Below, in pieces: positions 1-7,475 of a stretch of DNA of 54,638 nucleotides (position 1 is the first letter of the stretch; each line of letters starts with the position of its first letter). Source of the DNA: Pseudomonas viridiflava (lineage in GTDB: Bacteria > Pseudomonadota > Gammaproteobacteria > Pseudomonadales > Pseudomonadaceae); NCBI RefSeq assembly GCF_900580675.1, contig NZ_UTBG01000236.1, positions 1 through 54,638 of the forward strand, read 5' to 3'. The translations under genes and the position numbers were made by a program. The notes below the pieces were generated by a model. It ran no database searches. It worked only from the letters and a program-made list of their open reading frames with translations, and was not told the DNA's origin.

Positions 1-31
1 GGTCTTTGCGGATGCACTTAGAGGCAGACCC

Positions 32-1705
32 ATGACCCAGGAAACCGGCGGCTTCGCCGCTTTTAATCTTAACCCGAACATTCTTGCTGCCGTCATTGCG
101 ACCGGCTACGAAGAACCTTCGGCGATTCAGCAGCAATCGATCCCGATCATCATGGCCGGCCAGGACATGATTGGCCAGGCGCAAACCGGTACCGGTAAAA
201 CCGCCGCGTTCGCCCTGCCTATCCTGCACTGCATCGATCCTGCCAAGCGCGAACCGCAAGCCCTGATCCTGGCGCCAACTCGTGAGTTGGCGCTGCAAGT
301 AGCAACCGCTTTTGAAACCTACGCCAAGCAAATGCCAGGCGTTACCGTTGTAGCCGTATACGGCGGCGCGCCGATGGGCCCGCAGCTGAAAGCAATCCGT
401 AACGGCGCACAGATCGTTGTCGCCACTCCGGGCCGTCTGTGCGACCACCTGCGTCGTGACGAGAAAGTCCTGTCGACCGTGAACCACCTGGTTCTCGACG
501 AAGCTGACGAAATGTTGAAGCTGGGCTTCATGGATGACCTGGAAGTCATCTTCAAGGCACTGCCTCCAACCCGTCAGACCGTACTGTTCTCGGCCACCCT
601 GCCACAGTCGATCCGTGCCATTGCCGAACGCCACCTGCGCGATCCGCAACACGTGAAGATCCAGACCAAGACTCAGACCGTTACCGCGATCGAACAGGCT
701 CACCTGTTGGTTCACGCTGACCAGAAGACCTCGGCTGTATTGAGCCTGCTGGAAGTTGAAGACTTCGACGCCCTGATCATGTTCGTGCGCACCAAGCAAG
801 CGACCCTGGACCTGGCCAGTGCCCTGGAAGCCAAAGGCTACAAAGCCGCTGCGCTGAACGGTGACATCGCCCAGAACCAGCGTGAGCGCGTGATCGATTC
901 CCTCAAGGATGGCCGCCTGGACATCGTTGTAGCGACCGACGTTGCTGCGCGTGGTCTCGACGTTCCACGTATCACCCACGTGTTCAACGTTGACATGCCT
1001 TACGATCCAGAGTCCTACGTTCACCGTATCGGCCGTACCGGCCGTGCGGGCCGCGAAGGTCGGGCACTGCTGCTGGTGACTCCACGTGAGCGCCGCATGC
1101 TGCAAGTGATCGAGCGTGTAACCGGTCAGAAAGTTGCCGAAGTCCGCCTGCCGGATGCCCAGGCCGTTCTCGATGCTCGCATCAAGAAACTGACCAACAG
1201 CCTGTCGCCACTGGTGGCTGACGCTGAATCGACCCACGGCGAATTGCTGGACCGCCTGACCGCCGATATCGGTTGCACCCCACGTGCCCTGGCTGCAGCC
1301 CTGCTGCGCAAGGCTACCAACGGTCAGGCCCTGACCCTGGCAGCCATCGAGAAAGAACGCCCGCTGGTACCGAACAACGCGCCACGCGGTGATCGTCCAG
1401 AGCGTACCGGCGACCGTCCGGACCGTGGTGATCGTGAGCGTCGCGCTCCGGTTCCATTGGCTGAAGGCCGTGCCCGTTGCCGTACCGCGCTGGGCGCGCG
1501 TGATGGTATCGCTGCCAAGAACCTGCTGGGCGCTATCCTCAACGAGGGTGGCCTGGCACGTGAAGCCATCGGTCGCATCCAGGTCCGTGACAGCTTCTCC
1601 CTGGTGGAGCTGCCGGAAGACGGCCTGGAAAAACTGCTGGCCAAGCTGAAAGACACTCGCGTTGCCGGTAAGCAGTTGAAGCTGCGTCGCTACCGCGAAG
1701 ATTGA
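32..1705 (+). CDS. deaD: DEAD-box ATP-dependent RNA helicase (DeaD/CsdA type)
   Basis: A 557-residue RNA helicase expected to unwind structured RNA in ribosome assembly and mRNA turnover. Visible motifs in order: the Q-motif region near residue 30, Walker A AQTGTGKT at 50-57, PTREL, TPGR, the DEAD box at 156-159, SAT, and HRIGRTGR in the second RecA-like domain. The C-terminal 70 residues (GIAAKNLLGAILNEGGL... then VRDSFSLVELP) resemble the DbpA/CsdA RNA-binding domain, and an Arg/Asp-rich linker (RGDRPERTGDRPDRGDRERR) precedes it. It is shorter than E. coli DeaD (about 629 residues). The ATG has a GAGGCAGACCC leader. It is transcribed alone towards a bidirectional terminator. The exact paralogue name (deaD or another CsdA-like helicase) is less certain than the family. 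Confidence 0.93.
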   Translation: MTQETGGFAAFNLNPNILAAVIATGYEEPSAIQQQSIPIIMAGQDMIGQAQTGTGKTAAFALPILHCIDPAKREPQALILAPTRELALQVATAFETYAKQMPGVTVVAVYGGAPMGPQLKAIRNGAQIVVATPGRLCDHLRRDEKVLSTVNHLVLDEADEMLKLGFMDDLEVIFKALPPTRQTVLFSATLPQSIRAIAERHLRDPQHVKIQTKTQTVTAIEQAHLLVHADQKTSAVLSLLEVEDFDALIMFVRTKQATLDLASALEAKGYKAAALNGDIAQNQRERVIDSLKDGRLDIVVATDVAARGLDVPRITHVFNVDMPYDPESYVHRIGRTGRAGREGRALLLVTPRERRMLQVIERVTGQKVAEVRLPDAQAVLDARIKKLTNSLSPLVADAESTHGELLDRLTADIGCTPRALAAALLRKATNGQALTLAAIEKERPLVPNNAPRGDRPERTGDRPDRGDRERRAPVPLAEGRARCRTALGARDGIAAKNLLGAILNEGGLAREAIGRIQVRDSFSLVELPEDGLEKLLAKLKDTRVAGKQLKLRRYRED

Positions 1706-1733
1706 TCCGCCCTTGGGCTGATTGATCGCACAT

Positions 1734-1767
1734 AAAAAATCCCCGACTGGTTCGGGGATTTTTTTTG
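1734..1767. terminator. Bidirectional intrinsic terminator
   Basis: AATCCCCGA / TCGGGGATT stem around a short loop, flanked by an A-run on the left and a T-run on the right. It sits between the convergent helicase and dioxygenase genes, so it can stop transcription from both sides. Confidence 0.9.
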
Positions 1768-1785
1768 CCTGCTATTTCTTGTGGA

Positions 1786-2553
1786 TTAGCCGAACCGGTA
1801 GATGTCCATGCCCAGAGCGCCCATCGTGAAGCCCTGGTGCGCCACGCTGAAATCGCCACCGGCACCCCGCGCAAAGTACAGCGGCAACAGGTGTTCGTCA
1901 CTGGGGTGGCTGCGCACGGCATGTGGCGCCTGGCGGCGATAGTCATGCAACGCGGTTTCGTCGTTGCTCGCCAGCTTGTCTACGATCCAGTCCCGGAAGT
2001 CCCGCGCCCACGGCTCGATACTCTCCGGCCCTGCGTGCCAGTCCAGCTCACCCAGGTTATGGGTAATGCTGCCGGAGCCGATCAGCAGTACGCCTTGCTC
2101 GCGCAGGCTGGCAAGCGCATGCCCGACCCTCGTCTGCAGGGCTGGGCCCATGCGGCTGGGCAGGGACACCTGAACCACGGGGATATCCGCCGCCGGGTAC
2201 ATCAACGACAGTGGCACCCAGGTGCCATGGTCGAAGGGCCGGCTGTCGTCAATGCGTGCATCCAAGCCATCGGCATGCAGCAGGTCGATAATTTGAGCGG
2301 CCAACTGCGGGTTTCCCGGCGCCGGGTATTGCACGGCAAACAGTTCACGGGGGAAGCCGCCGAAGTCATGCCAGGTTTCGGGTGCGGCACTGCCGCTGAC
2401 CAACAGTTCCTGGCTTTCCCAATGCGCCGACACCACCACAATCGCTTTGGGCCGTGGCAGTTCGGCGGCAAGGCGCTTGAGTGCGGGGCCGCTGGCGCCG
2501 GGCTGCAGGGCGAGCATGGGCGAACCGTGGGAGATAAACAGGCTGGGGAACAT
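1786..2553 (-). CDS. Class III extradiol dioxygenase, DODA/YgiD type
   Basis: A 255-residue member of the LigB-like 4,5-DOPA extradiol dioxygenase family (E. coli YgiD relatives), zinc- or iron-dependent enzymes that open catechol rings. The family metal ligands are visible: His9 in FISHGSP, His44 in VSAHWES and a later His in DHGTWVPL. I start at the ATG giving MFPSLFISHG because the family begins there; an upstream in-frame ATG at 2577 would add MLTLRTSL and has no better ribosome site. The physiological substrate in pseudomonads is unknown; DOPA activity is family knowledge, not shown here. Confidence 0.88.
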   Translation of the reverse strand: MFPSLFISHGSPMLALQPGASGPALKRLAAELPRPKAIVVVSAHWESQELLVSGSAAPETWHDFGGFPRELFAVQYPAPGNPQLAAQIIDLLHADGLDARIDDSRPFDHGTWVPLSLMYPAADIPVVQVSLPSRMGPALQTRVGHALASLREQGVLLIGSGSITHNLGELDWHAGPESIEPWARDFRDWIVDKLASNDETALHDYRRQAPHAVRSHPSDEHLLPLYFARGAGGDFSVAHQGFTMGALGMDIYRFG

Positions 2554-2657
2554 AAGTGAGGTCCTGAGCGTTAACATGGGCTCATCTTCAGTCAGATCAT
2601 TGATCTAAATCTAATATAAGTTTTAGCGCGTTTTTATCGAATTTTCGGGAGTGACTC

Positions 2658-3314
2658 ATGGAGCCTAAATTTTGGCAGGAGCGCTGGGCGCTCAATCAGA
2701 TTGGCTTTCACCTGCCTGAGGTTAATCCGTACCTGCAACGGCATTGGTCGCGCTTGGCCCTTGAGGAGGGGACCAAGGTGTTGGTGCCCCTGTGTGGCAA
2801 AAGCCTGGACCTGATGTGGTTGGCGAGCCACGGGCTGCGGGTGATGGGGGTGGAGCTGTCCGAGCAGGCCGTGGAGGCGTTTTTCAGCGAGCAGAACCTT
2901 GTGCCGCGCACCGAACGGCGGGGCGCTTTTACGGTGTACAAGGCCGATCTCATTGAGGTGTGGTGCGGCGATTTCTTCTCCCTGGACGCTGAGGCAGTCG
3001 CCGATTGCGCCGCGCTTTATGACCGCGCCGCAATGATCGCTTTGCCGCCATTGATGCGTGCTCGGTACGCAGATCAGTTGAACCGGTTGTTGCGTCCGGA
3101 TTGCCAGGGTTTGCTGATTACCCTGGATTACGACCAGACGCAGAAGGCTGGCCCGCCGTTTGCGGTGTCAGATGATGAGGTGAAGGTGTTGCTTGGGGCG
3201 CACTGGGGGTTGGAGGTGCTGGAAGAGCAGGACATCCTGGAGGAGAGTTGGAAGTTTGTGCAGGACGGGGTTACGCGGCTTGAAGAGCGGGTTTATCGGC
3301 TGGGCAGGGCGTAA
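2658..3314 (+). CDS. tpm: Thiopurine S-methyltransferase
   Basis: A 218-residue SAM-dependent methyltransferase. It starts MEPKFWQERWALNQIGFH and carries the nucleotide-binding stretch VLVPLCGKSLDLMWLA (about residues 41-56), characteristic of bacterial TPMT, which in pseudomonads methylates thiopurines and also selenite or tellurite species. The length fits the family. The gene is divergent from the dioxygenase gene and convergent with htpX, sharing a terminator with the latter. The order tpm-htpX-alaA-msrB-gpx-ospR-sagS is the P. aeruginosa order. Confidence 0.95.
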   Translation: MEPKFWQERWALNQIGFHLPEVNPYLQRHWSRLALEEGTKVLVPLCGKSLDLMWLASHGLRVMGVELSEQAVEAFFSEQNLVPRTERRGAFTVYKADLIEVWCGDFFSLDAEAVADCAALYDRAAMIALPPLMRARYADQLNRLLRPDCQGLLITLDYDQTQKAGPPFAVSDDEVKVLLGAHWGLEVLEEQDILEESWKFVQDGVTRLEERVYRLGRA

Positions 3315-3324
3315 ATTTTCCCAC

Positions 3325-3357
3325 AAAAAAAGGGGCGATCAGATCGCCCCTTTTTCT
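3325..3357. terminator. Bidirectional intrinsic terminator
   Basis: AGGGGCGATC / GATCGCCCCT perfect dyad, with an A-run upstream and a T-run downstream. It serves the convergent tpm and htpX genes. Confidence 0.9.
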
Positions 3358-3389
3358 ATGTCACCACGTTCTGCTTCACAATCAGGCTA

Positions 3390-4277
3390 TCAGCCCCGAC
3401 GACGCAGTGCGTCAATCCGCTCTTCCAGCGGCGGGTGGCTCATGAACAAACGTGCCATGCCCTGCTTGATGCCGCCGTTGATACCGAACGCCGTCAGGCT
3501 GTCCGGCATATGCACCGGCAGGCCCTGTTCGGAGCGCAGGTGTTGCAGCGCTGCAATCATCGCACCCGTGCCGGCCAGGCGGGCGCCGGCTTCGTCTGCA
3601 CGGAACTCGCGTTTGCGCGAGAACCACATGGTGATCGCGCTGGCCAGGAAGCCCAGCACGACTTCCGCGAAGATGGTCGCCACGAAGTAGGCAATGCCGC
3701 GGCCGCCTTCGTTCTTGAAGATCACCTTGTCGACAAAGTTGCCGATGATCCGCGCAAAGAACATCACGAAGGTGTTCACCACACCCTGGACCAGCGCCAG
3801 GGTGACCATGTCACCGTTGGCCACGTGGCCGATCTCGTGGGCCAGTACTGCCTTCACTTCGTCGTAGGAGAAGCGTTCGAGCATGCCCTGGCTCACAGCA
3901 ACGAGTGCGTCGTTCTTGTTCCAGCCGGTGGCAAAAGCGTTGGCCTCATAAGCCGGGAAAATCCCGACCTCAGGCATCTTGATGCCGGCCTCGCGGGAAA
4001 GCTGCTCAACGGTTTGCAGCAACCATTGCTCATGCCGGGTGCGCGGCTGGGTGATGACCTGGGTGCTGGTGCTCATCTTCGCCATCCACTTGGAGATGAA
4101 CAGCGAGAACAGCGAGCCGGCAAAACCAAAGACCGCACAGAAAATCAGCAGCTGATTGAGGTTCAGGTCAACCCCGTTGGCCGCCATGAACCCGTTGAAG
4201 CCAAAAAGGCTCAGGGTGATGCTGGCAATCAGCACGACCGCCAGGTTGGTGGCCAAGAACAGCAGGATGCGCATCAT
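3390..4277 (-). CDS. htpX: Protease HtpX, inner-membrane zinc metallopeptidase
   Basis: A 295-residue M48 family protease that degrades misfolded membrane proteins. Two N-terminal membrane segments (about residues 4-25 and 40-62) are followed by a cytoplasmic domain with the zinc motif HEIGH at 147-151, then two further hydrophobic segments (about 158-178 and 195-215) and the third-ligand region FRADEAGA. Length and order match E. coli HtpX. The start is supported by GAGGAGAAC upstream. It is transcribed alone and ends at the terminator shared with tpm. Heat or envelope-stress control is known for the family; I could not find a convincing sigma-32 promoter. Confidence 0.96.
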   Translation of the reverse strand: MMRILLFLATNLAVVLIASITLSLFGFNGFMAANGVDLNLNQLLIFCAVFGFAGSLFSLFISKWMAKMSTSTQVITQPRTRHEQWLLQTVEQLSREAGIKMPEVGIFPAYEANAFATGWNKNDALVAVSQGMLERFSYDEVKAVLAHEIGHVANGDMVTLALVQGVVNTFVMFFARIIGNFVDKVIFKNEGGRGIAYFVATIFAEVVLGFLASAITMWFSRKREFRADEAGARLAGTGAMIAALQHLRSEQGLPVHMPDSLTAFGINGGIKQGMARLFMSHPPLEERIDALRRRG

Positions 4278-4580
4278 GGTTGTAGAGTTCTCCTCATGCT
4301 TAATATGTCGCGTACTGCGGGGTATATAAGGTGCGCCATGGGGTGATTCAACCGGGCGACTATTTCAAACTGTGTCCTACAGCAAGAATGTAGAGCCTTG
4401 AAGGGATTTTCCGACTCGCACGCAGGGGGTGGATCACCTCGCCGTTGCCTCCCAACCCTGCAATTATGGGGGGATGGCGACAGGTCTGGCCCTCGGGCAA
4501 CAACGAAGCCGGAGAGGGCAGAGAAGTGTTGCCAGATAATCGCTGTACGACCGAATGTCGCTCGTACAGCGCCAAAGCCC
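4278..4580. other. Intergenic region between htpX and alaA
   Basis: About 300 bases with no credible gene. It holds the htpX promoter region, an imperfect dyad (GTCCTACA at 4374-4381 and TGTAGAG at 4389-4395), and a perfect 10-bp inverted repeat next to alaA. Short open frames here have no recognisable product and no ribosome site. Confidence 0.6.
4541..4571. terminator. Hairpin just downstream of alaA
   Basis: CGCTGTACGA and TCGTACAGCG form a perfect 10-bp stem with an 11-base loop, lying about 10 bases past the alaA stop. There is no T-run, so it may be an mRNA-stabilising or weak termination hairpin. Confidence 0.5.
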
Positions 4581-5792
4581 TTACTGGCGATAGGACTTGA
4601 GAAAGTTGCCGATACGACCAATGGCCATATCCAGGTCATCCACACGCGGCAATGTCACCACGCGGAAGTGATCCGGCCACGGCCAGTTGAACGCTGTGCC
4701 CTGGACCACCAGCAGTTTTTCCGACAGCAGCAGGTCGAGCACGAATTTCTCGTCGTTGAAGATCGGGCAGACTTTCGGGTCGATCCGTGGGAATGCGTAC
4801 AGCGCGCCCATCGGTTTCACGCAGCTCACGCCCGGGATCGCGTTGAGCAGCTCCCAGGTGCGGTTGCGCTGTTCCAGCAGGCGGCCCTGCGGTAACACCA
4901 GGTCATTGATGCTCTGGTAGCCACCCAAGGCAGTCTGGATCGCGTGCTGGCTCGGCACGTTGGCGCACAGGCGCATATTGGCCAGCATGTCGATGCCTTC
5001 GATGTAACTCTGGGCGTTGTGTTTGGGCCCGGAAATGGCAATCCAGCCGGAACGGAAACCCGCCACGCGGTAGGACTTGGACAGGCCGTTGAAGGTCAGG
5101 CACAGCAGGTCCGGCGCCAGGGAGCCGGTGCAGATATGCACGGCGTCGTCGTAGAGGATCTTGTCGTAGATCTCGTCGGAGAACACCACCAGATTGTGCT
5201 GGCGCGCCAGTTCAAGCATGCCCAGCAGCACTTCCCTGGAGTACACGGCGCCGGTGGGGTTGTTCGGGTTGATGATCACCAGGGCCTTGGTGTTCGGGGT
5301 GATCTTGGCCTTGATGTCGGCCAGGTCCGGAAACCAGTCGGCGCCTTCATCGCACAGGTAGTGAACCGGATGGCCACCGGCCAGGGTCACGGCGGCGGTC
5401 CACAGCGGGTAGTCGGGCGCCGGCACCAGCACTTCGTCGCCGTTGTTGAGCAGGGCCTGCATGGACATCACGATCAGCTCGGACACGCCATTGCCCAGGT
5501 AGATGTCTTCGATGCCGACACCTTCGACCTGCTTCTGCTGGTAGTACTGCATCACCGCTTTACGCGCGCTGAACAGGCCTTTGGAGTCACTGTAGCCCTG
5601 GGCGGTCGGCAGGTTGCGGATCACGTCCTGGAGGATTTCGTCCGGCGCCTCGAAACCAAACGGCGCCGGGTTGCCAATGTTCAGCTTGAGGATGCGATGG
5701 CCTTCCTCTTCCAGGCGTTTGGCGTGCTTGAGCACTGGGCCGCGAATGTCGTAGCAGACGTTGGCGAGCTTGTTCGATTTGCTGACCTGCAT
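4581..5792 (-). CDS. alaA: Glutamate-pyruvate type aminotransferase AlaA
   Basis: A 403-residue class I/II PLP-dependent aminotransferase. E. coli AlaA (405 residues) makes alanine from pyruvate and glutamate. The start MQVSKSNKLANVCYDIRGPVL matches the family; the open frame extends far upstream without family similarity and runs into the divergent msrB region. Visible features are the INPNNPTG motif at about 183-190, SDEIYDKI at about 205, and the Schiff-base lysine at about 239 in NGLSKSYRVAGFRSGW. It is divergent from msrB. The alanine specificity is inferred from close family resemblance. Confidence 0.93.
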   Translation of the reverse strand: MQVSKSNKLANVCYDIRGPVLKHAKRLEEEGHRILKLNIGNPAPFGFEAPDEILQDVIRNLPTAQGYSDSKGLFSARKAVMQYYQQKQVEGVGIEDIYLGNGVSELIVMSMQALLNNGDEVLVPAPDYPLWTAAVTLAGGHPVHYLCDEGADWFPDLADIKAKITPNTKALVIINPNNPTGAVYSREVLLGMLELARQHNLVVFSDEIYDKILYDDAVHICTGSLAPDLLCLTFNGLSKSYRVAGFRSGWIAISGPKHNAQSYIEGIDMLANMRLCANVPSQHAIQTALGGYQSINDLVLPQGRLLEQRNRTWELLNAIPGVSCVKPMGALYAFPRIDPKVCPIFNDEKFVLDLLLSEKLLVVQGTAFNWPWPDHFRVVTLPRVDDLDMAIGRIGNFLKSYRQ

Positions 5793-5994
5793 GGCGATGT
5801 GATCCTGAAAATGAACGATCCAGACGGTGTGGACACTACCGTACTGCGAAACCTGCGGGGCCCGCACCCATAAATACGTTTGAATGCCGGTAGCGCGGGT
5901 GCCAGACTGGCGTTTTGAAGAGGCGCAATCATACGTGCCGCCTGATCCATGGAAAAGACACAGATCAGGCTTTTTCAGTTGCCGAGGTGTACCG

Positions 5995-6387
5995 ATGGAA
6001 AAGTTGGATAAAACCCTTGAAGAATGGCGGGAAATGCTCGATCCCGCGCAGTACCAGGTTTGTCGTCTCAAGGGCACCGAGCGGCCCTTCAGCGGCAAGT
6101 ACAACGAGACCAAGACCGACGGCGTGTATCACTGCATCTGCTGCAATGAGCCATTGTTCGATTCGGCCACCAAGTTCGATTCCGGTTGCGGCTGGCCGAG
6201 CTTCTATGCGCCGATCGAGGACAGCGCGATGATCGAGATCCGTGACGTCAGCCACGGCATGGTCCGCACTGAAGTCACCTGCGCCAAGTGCGATGCGCAC
6301 CTGGGGCATGTGTTCCCGGATGGGCCACCGCCGACCGGCCTGCGCTACTGCATCAACTCGGTCTGCCTGGACCTGGTGCCGCGCTGA
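5995..6387 (+). CDS. msrB: Peptide methionine-R-sulfoxide reductase MsrB
   Basis: A 130-residue SelR-domain enzyme reducing methionine-R-sulfoxide in proteins. Zinc cysteines are visible at 47/50 (CICC) and 96/99 (CAKC). The catalytic Cys is at 119 in LRYCINS and a probable resolving Cys at 65 in GCGWPSF. The ATG giving MEKLDKTLEEWREML is the family start; a longer in-frame extension would overlap the alaA promoter region. It begins an oxidative-repair group with gpx and ospR but is separated from gpx by a hairpin and the OspR-type operator, so it is probably a separate transcript. Confidence 0.96.
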   Translation: MEKLDKTLEEWREMLDPAQYQVCRLKGTERPFSGKYNETKTDGVYHCICCNEPLFDSATKFDSGCGWPSFYAPIEDSAMIEIRDVSHGMVRTEVTCAKCDAHLGHVFPDGPPPTGLRYCINSVCLDLVPR

Positions 6388-6397
6388 GCCTTTAAGG

Positions 6398-6435
6398 CCC
6401 TTGTGGGGAGCGGGCAAGCTTCCTCCCCACAAGGG
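6398..6435. terminator. Hairpin downstream of msrB
   Basis: CCCTTGTGGGGAG and CTCCCCACAAGGG form a perfect 13-bp stem with a 12-base loop, 10 bases past the msrB stop. There is no clear T-run. The TGTGGGGAGCGGGCAAGCTT core resembles the REP-like repeats elsewhere in the window, so it may be a REP element doing the work of a terminator. Confidence 0.6.
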
Positions 6436-6454
6436 TGATGGCGCGGTATCAGTC

Positions 6455-6488
6455 CGGGCAATTAAATTGCACACAATTGAATTGCCCG
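6455..6488. promoter_or_regulatory. Candidate OspR operator: two tandem CAATTNAATTG palindromes
   Basis: CAATTAAATTG (6459-6469) and CAATTGAATTG (6474-6484) are each perfect 11-bp palindromes around a central base, 15 bp apart centre to centre. Together they lie in a larger dyad whose outer arms are CGGGCAATT and AATTGCCCG. They sit 41 bases before the gpx start. OhrR/OspR-type MarR repressors bind AATT-rich palindromes, and the linked ospR gene is cotranscribed with gpx, so autoregulation is the natural reading. Binding itself is inferred. Confidence 0.65.
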
Positions 6489-6528
6489 CTATGGTTTCCC
6501 CCACTTCCCCCTTCATAGAGGCACTGCC

Positions 6529-7014
6529 ATGAGTGACAACCTGCTGAGCATCCCCTGCACCACCCTCAAGGGCGAGCAAACGACCTTGGCCGACTTTGTC
6601 GGCAAGGCCATTCTGGTGGTGAACACCGCCAGTAAATGTGGCTTCACCCCGCAGTACAAAGGCCTGGAGCAGCTCTGGCAGCAGTACAAGGACCAGGGCC
6701 TGGTGGTGTTGGGCTTTCCCTGCAACCAGTTCGGCAAGCAGGAACCCGGCAATGAAAGCGCGATTTCCGAATTCTGCGAGCTGAACTACGGTGTCAGCTT
6801 CCCGCTGTTCAAAAAGATCGATGTGAACGGCGCAGAGGCGCACCCGCTGTTCGTGCAGTTGAAAAAACAGGCGCCGGGCCTGCTGGGCTCCAAAGGCATC
6901 AAGTGGAATTTCACCAAGTTCCTGATCGGTCGCGATGGCCAGGTGGTCAAGCGCTTTGCACCCACCACCAAGCCTCAGGACCTGACCCAAGAGATCGAAG
7001 CCCTGCTCAAATGA
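6529..7014 (+). CDS. gpx: Glutathione peroxidase family peroxidase (Cys type)
   Basis: A 161-residue thioredoxin-fold peroxidase. The catalytic cysteine replaces selenocysteine at position 37 in NTASKCGFTPQYKGL. The family motifs GFPCNQFGKQEPG (about 62-74) and KWNFTKFL are present. Cys83 in the ISEFCELNYG segment is placed like the resolving Cys of thioredoxin-dependent Gpx enzymes, so thioredoxin may be the true reductant. It overlaps the ospR start (ATGA), so the two form an operon. In P. aeruginosa the equivalent gpx-ospR pair is oxidant-induced. Confidence 0.93.
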   Translation: MSDNLLSIPCTTLKGEQTTLADFVGKAILVVNTASKCGFTPQYKGLEQLWQQYKDQGLVVLGFPCNQFGKQEPGNESAISEFCELNYGVSFPLFKKIDVNGAEAHPLFVQLKKQAPGLLGSKGIKWNFTKFLIGRDGQVVKRFAPTTKPQDLTQEIEALLK

Positions 7015-7475
7015 CCGACCAGCCCACCGTGTCCCTGGCCCTGGACGATCAGCTGTGTTTCAAGCTGTATGCCGCGTCGCGCGCAGTCACCCGCGCGTAT
7101 AAGCCGATGCTTGATCAACTGGGCCTGACCTACCCGCAATATGTAGTGATGCTGGTGCTGTGGGAGTGGCACGACGTTGCCACTGAGCAGCCCACGGTCA
7201 AAGCCCTGGGCGAGCGCCTGATGCTCGACTCGGGCACGCTGACGCCGCTGCTCAAACGCCTCGAGCAGCTCCAGTGGGTCAGGCGCCAGCGCAGCGCCAG
7301 GGATGAGCGCGAAGTGCACCTCAGCCTGACCGGGGCCGGTGTGCAGTTGCGCGGCGAGACCCATGCCCTCAAGACTCGTCTGCTATGCGACAGCGGCATC
7401 GACCTGAACCAGGCCGACACGTTGCGCGATGGCCTGGACCAGTTGCTGCGCCAGATCAGAGGCTTGTCGTCTTAG
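7011..7475 (+). CDS. ospR: Redox-sensing MarR/OhrR-family repressor OspR
   Basis: A 154-residue winged-helix regulator. The N-terminal segment DDQLCFKLYAASRAVTRAYKPMLDQLGLTYPQY is diagnostic of OhrR-type proteins, with the peroxide-sensing Cys at 16. A second Cys at 126 could form the disulfide of the two-cysteine class. The wing region is RRQRSARDEREVHLSLT. It starts within the gpx stop codon. P. aeruginosa OspR, in the same neighbourhood, represses gpx and affects virulence and pigment production; I transfer the name on the basis of synteny and motif. The 3' end overlaps the convergent sagS end by 20 bases. Confidence 0.87.
   Translation: MTDQPTVSLALDDQLCFKLYAASRAVTRAYKPMLDQLGLTYPQYVVMLVLWEWHDVATEQPTVKALGERLMLDSGTLTPLLKRLEQLQWVRRQRSARDEREVHLSLTGAGVQLRGETHALKTRLLCDSGIDLNQADTLRDGLDQLLRQIRGLSS

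Noticed and set aside
4326..4362. Sigma-32 promoter for htpX (TTTGAAA ... CCCCATGG on the minus strand)
   Set aside because: The two elements are 19 bases apart, longer than the usual sigma-32 spacer of about 13-17.
4274..4645. Possible small gene between htpX and alaA
   Set aside because: Overlaps both the alaA 3' end and the htpX promoter, has no ribosome site and no recognisable features.
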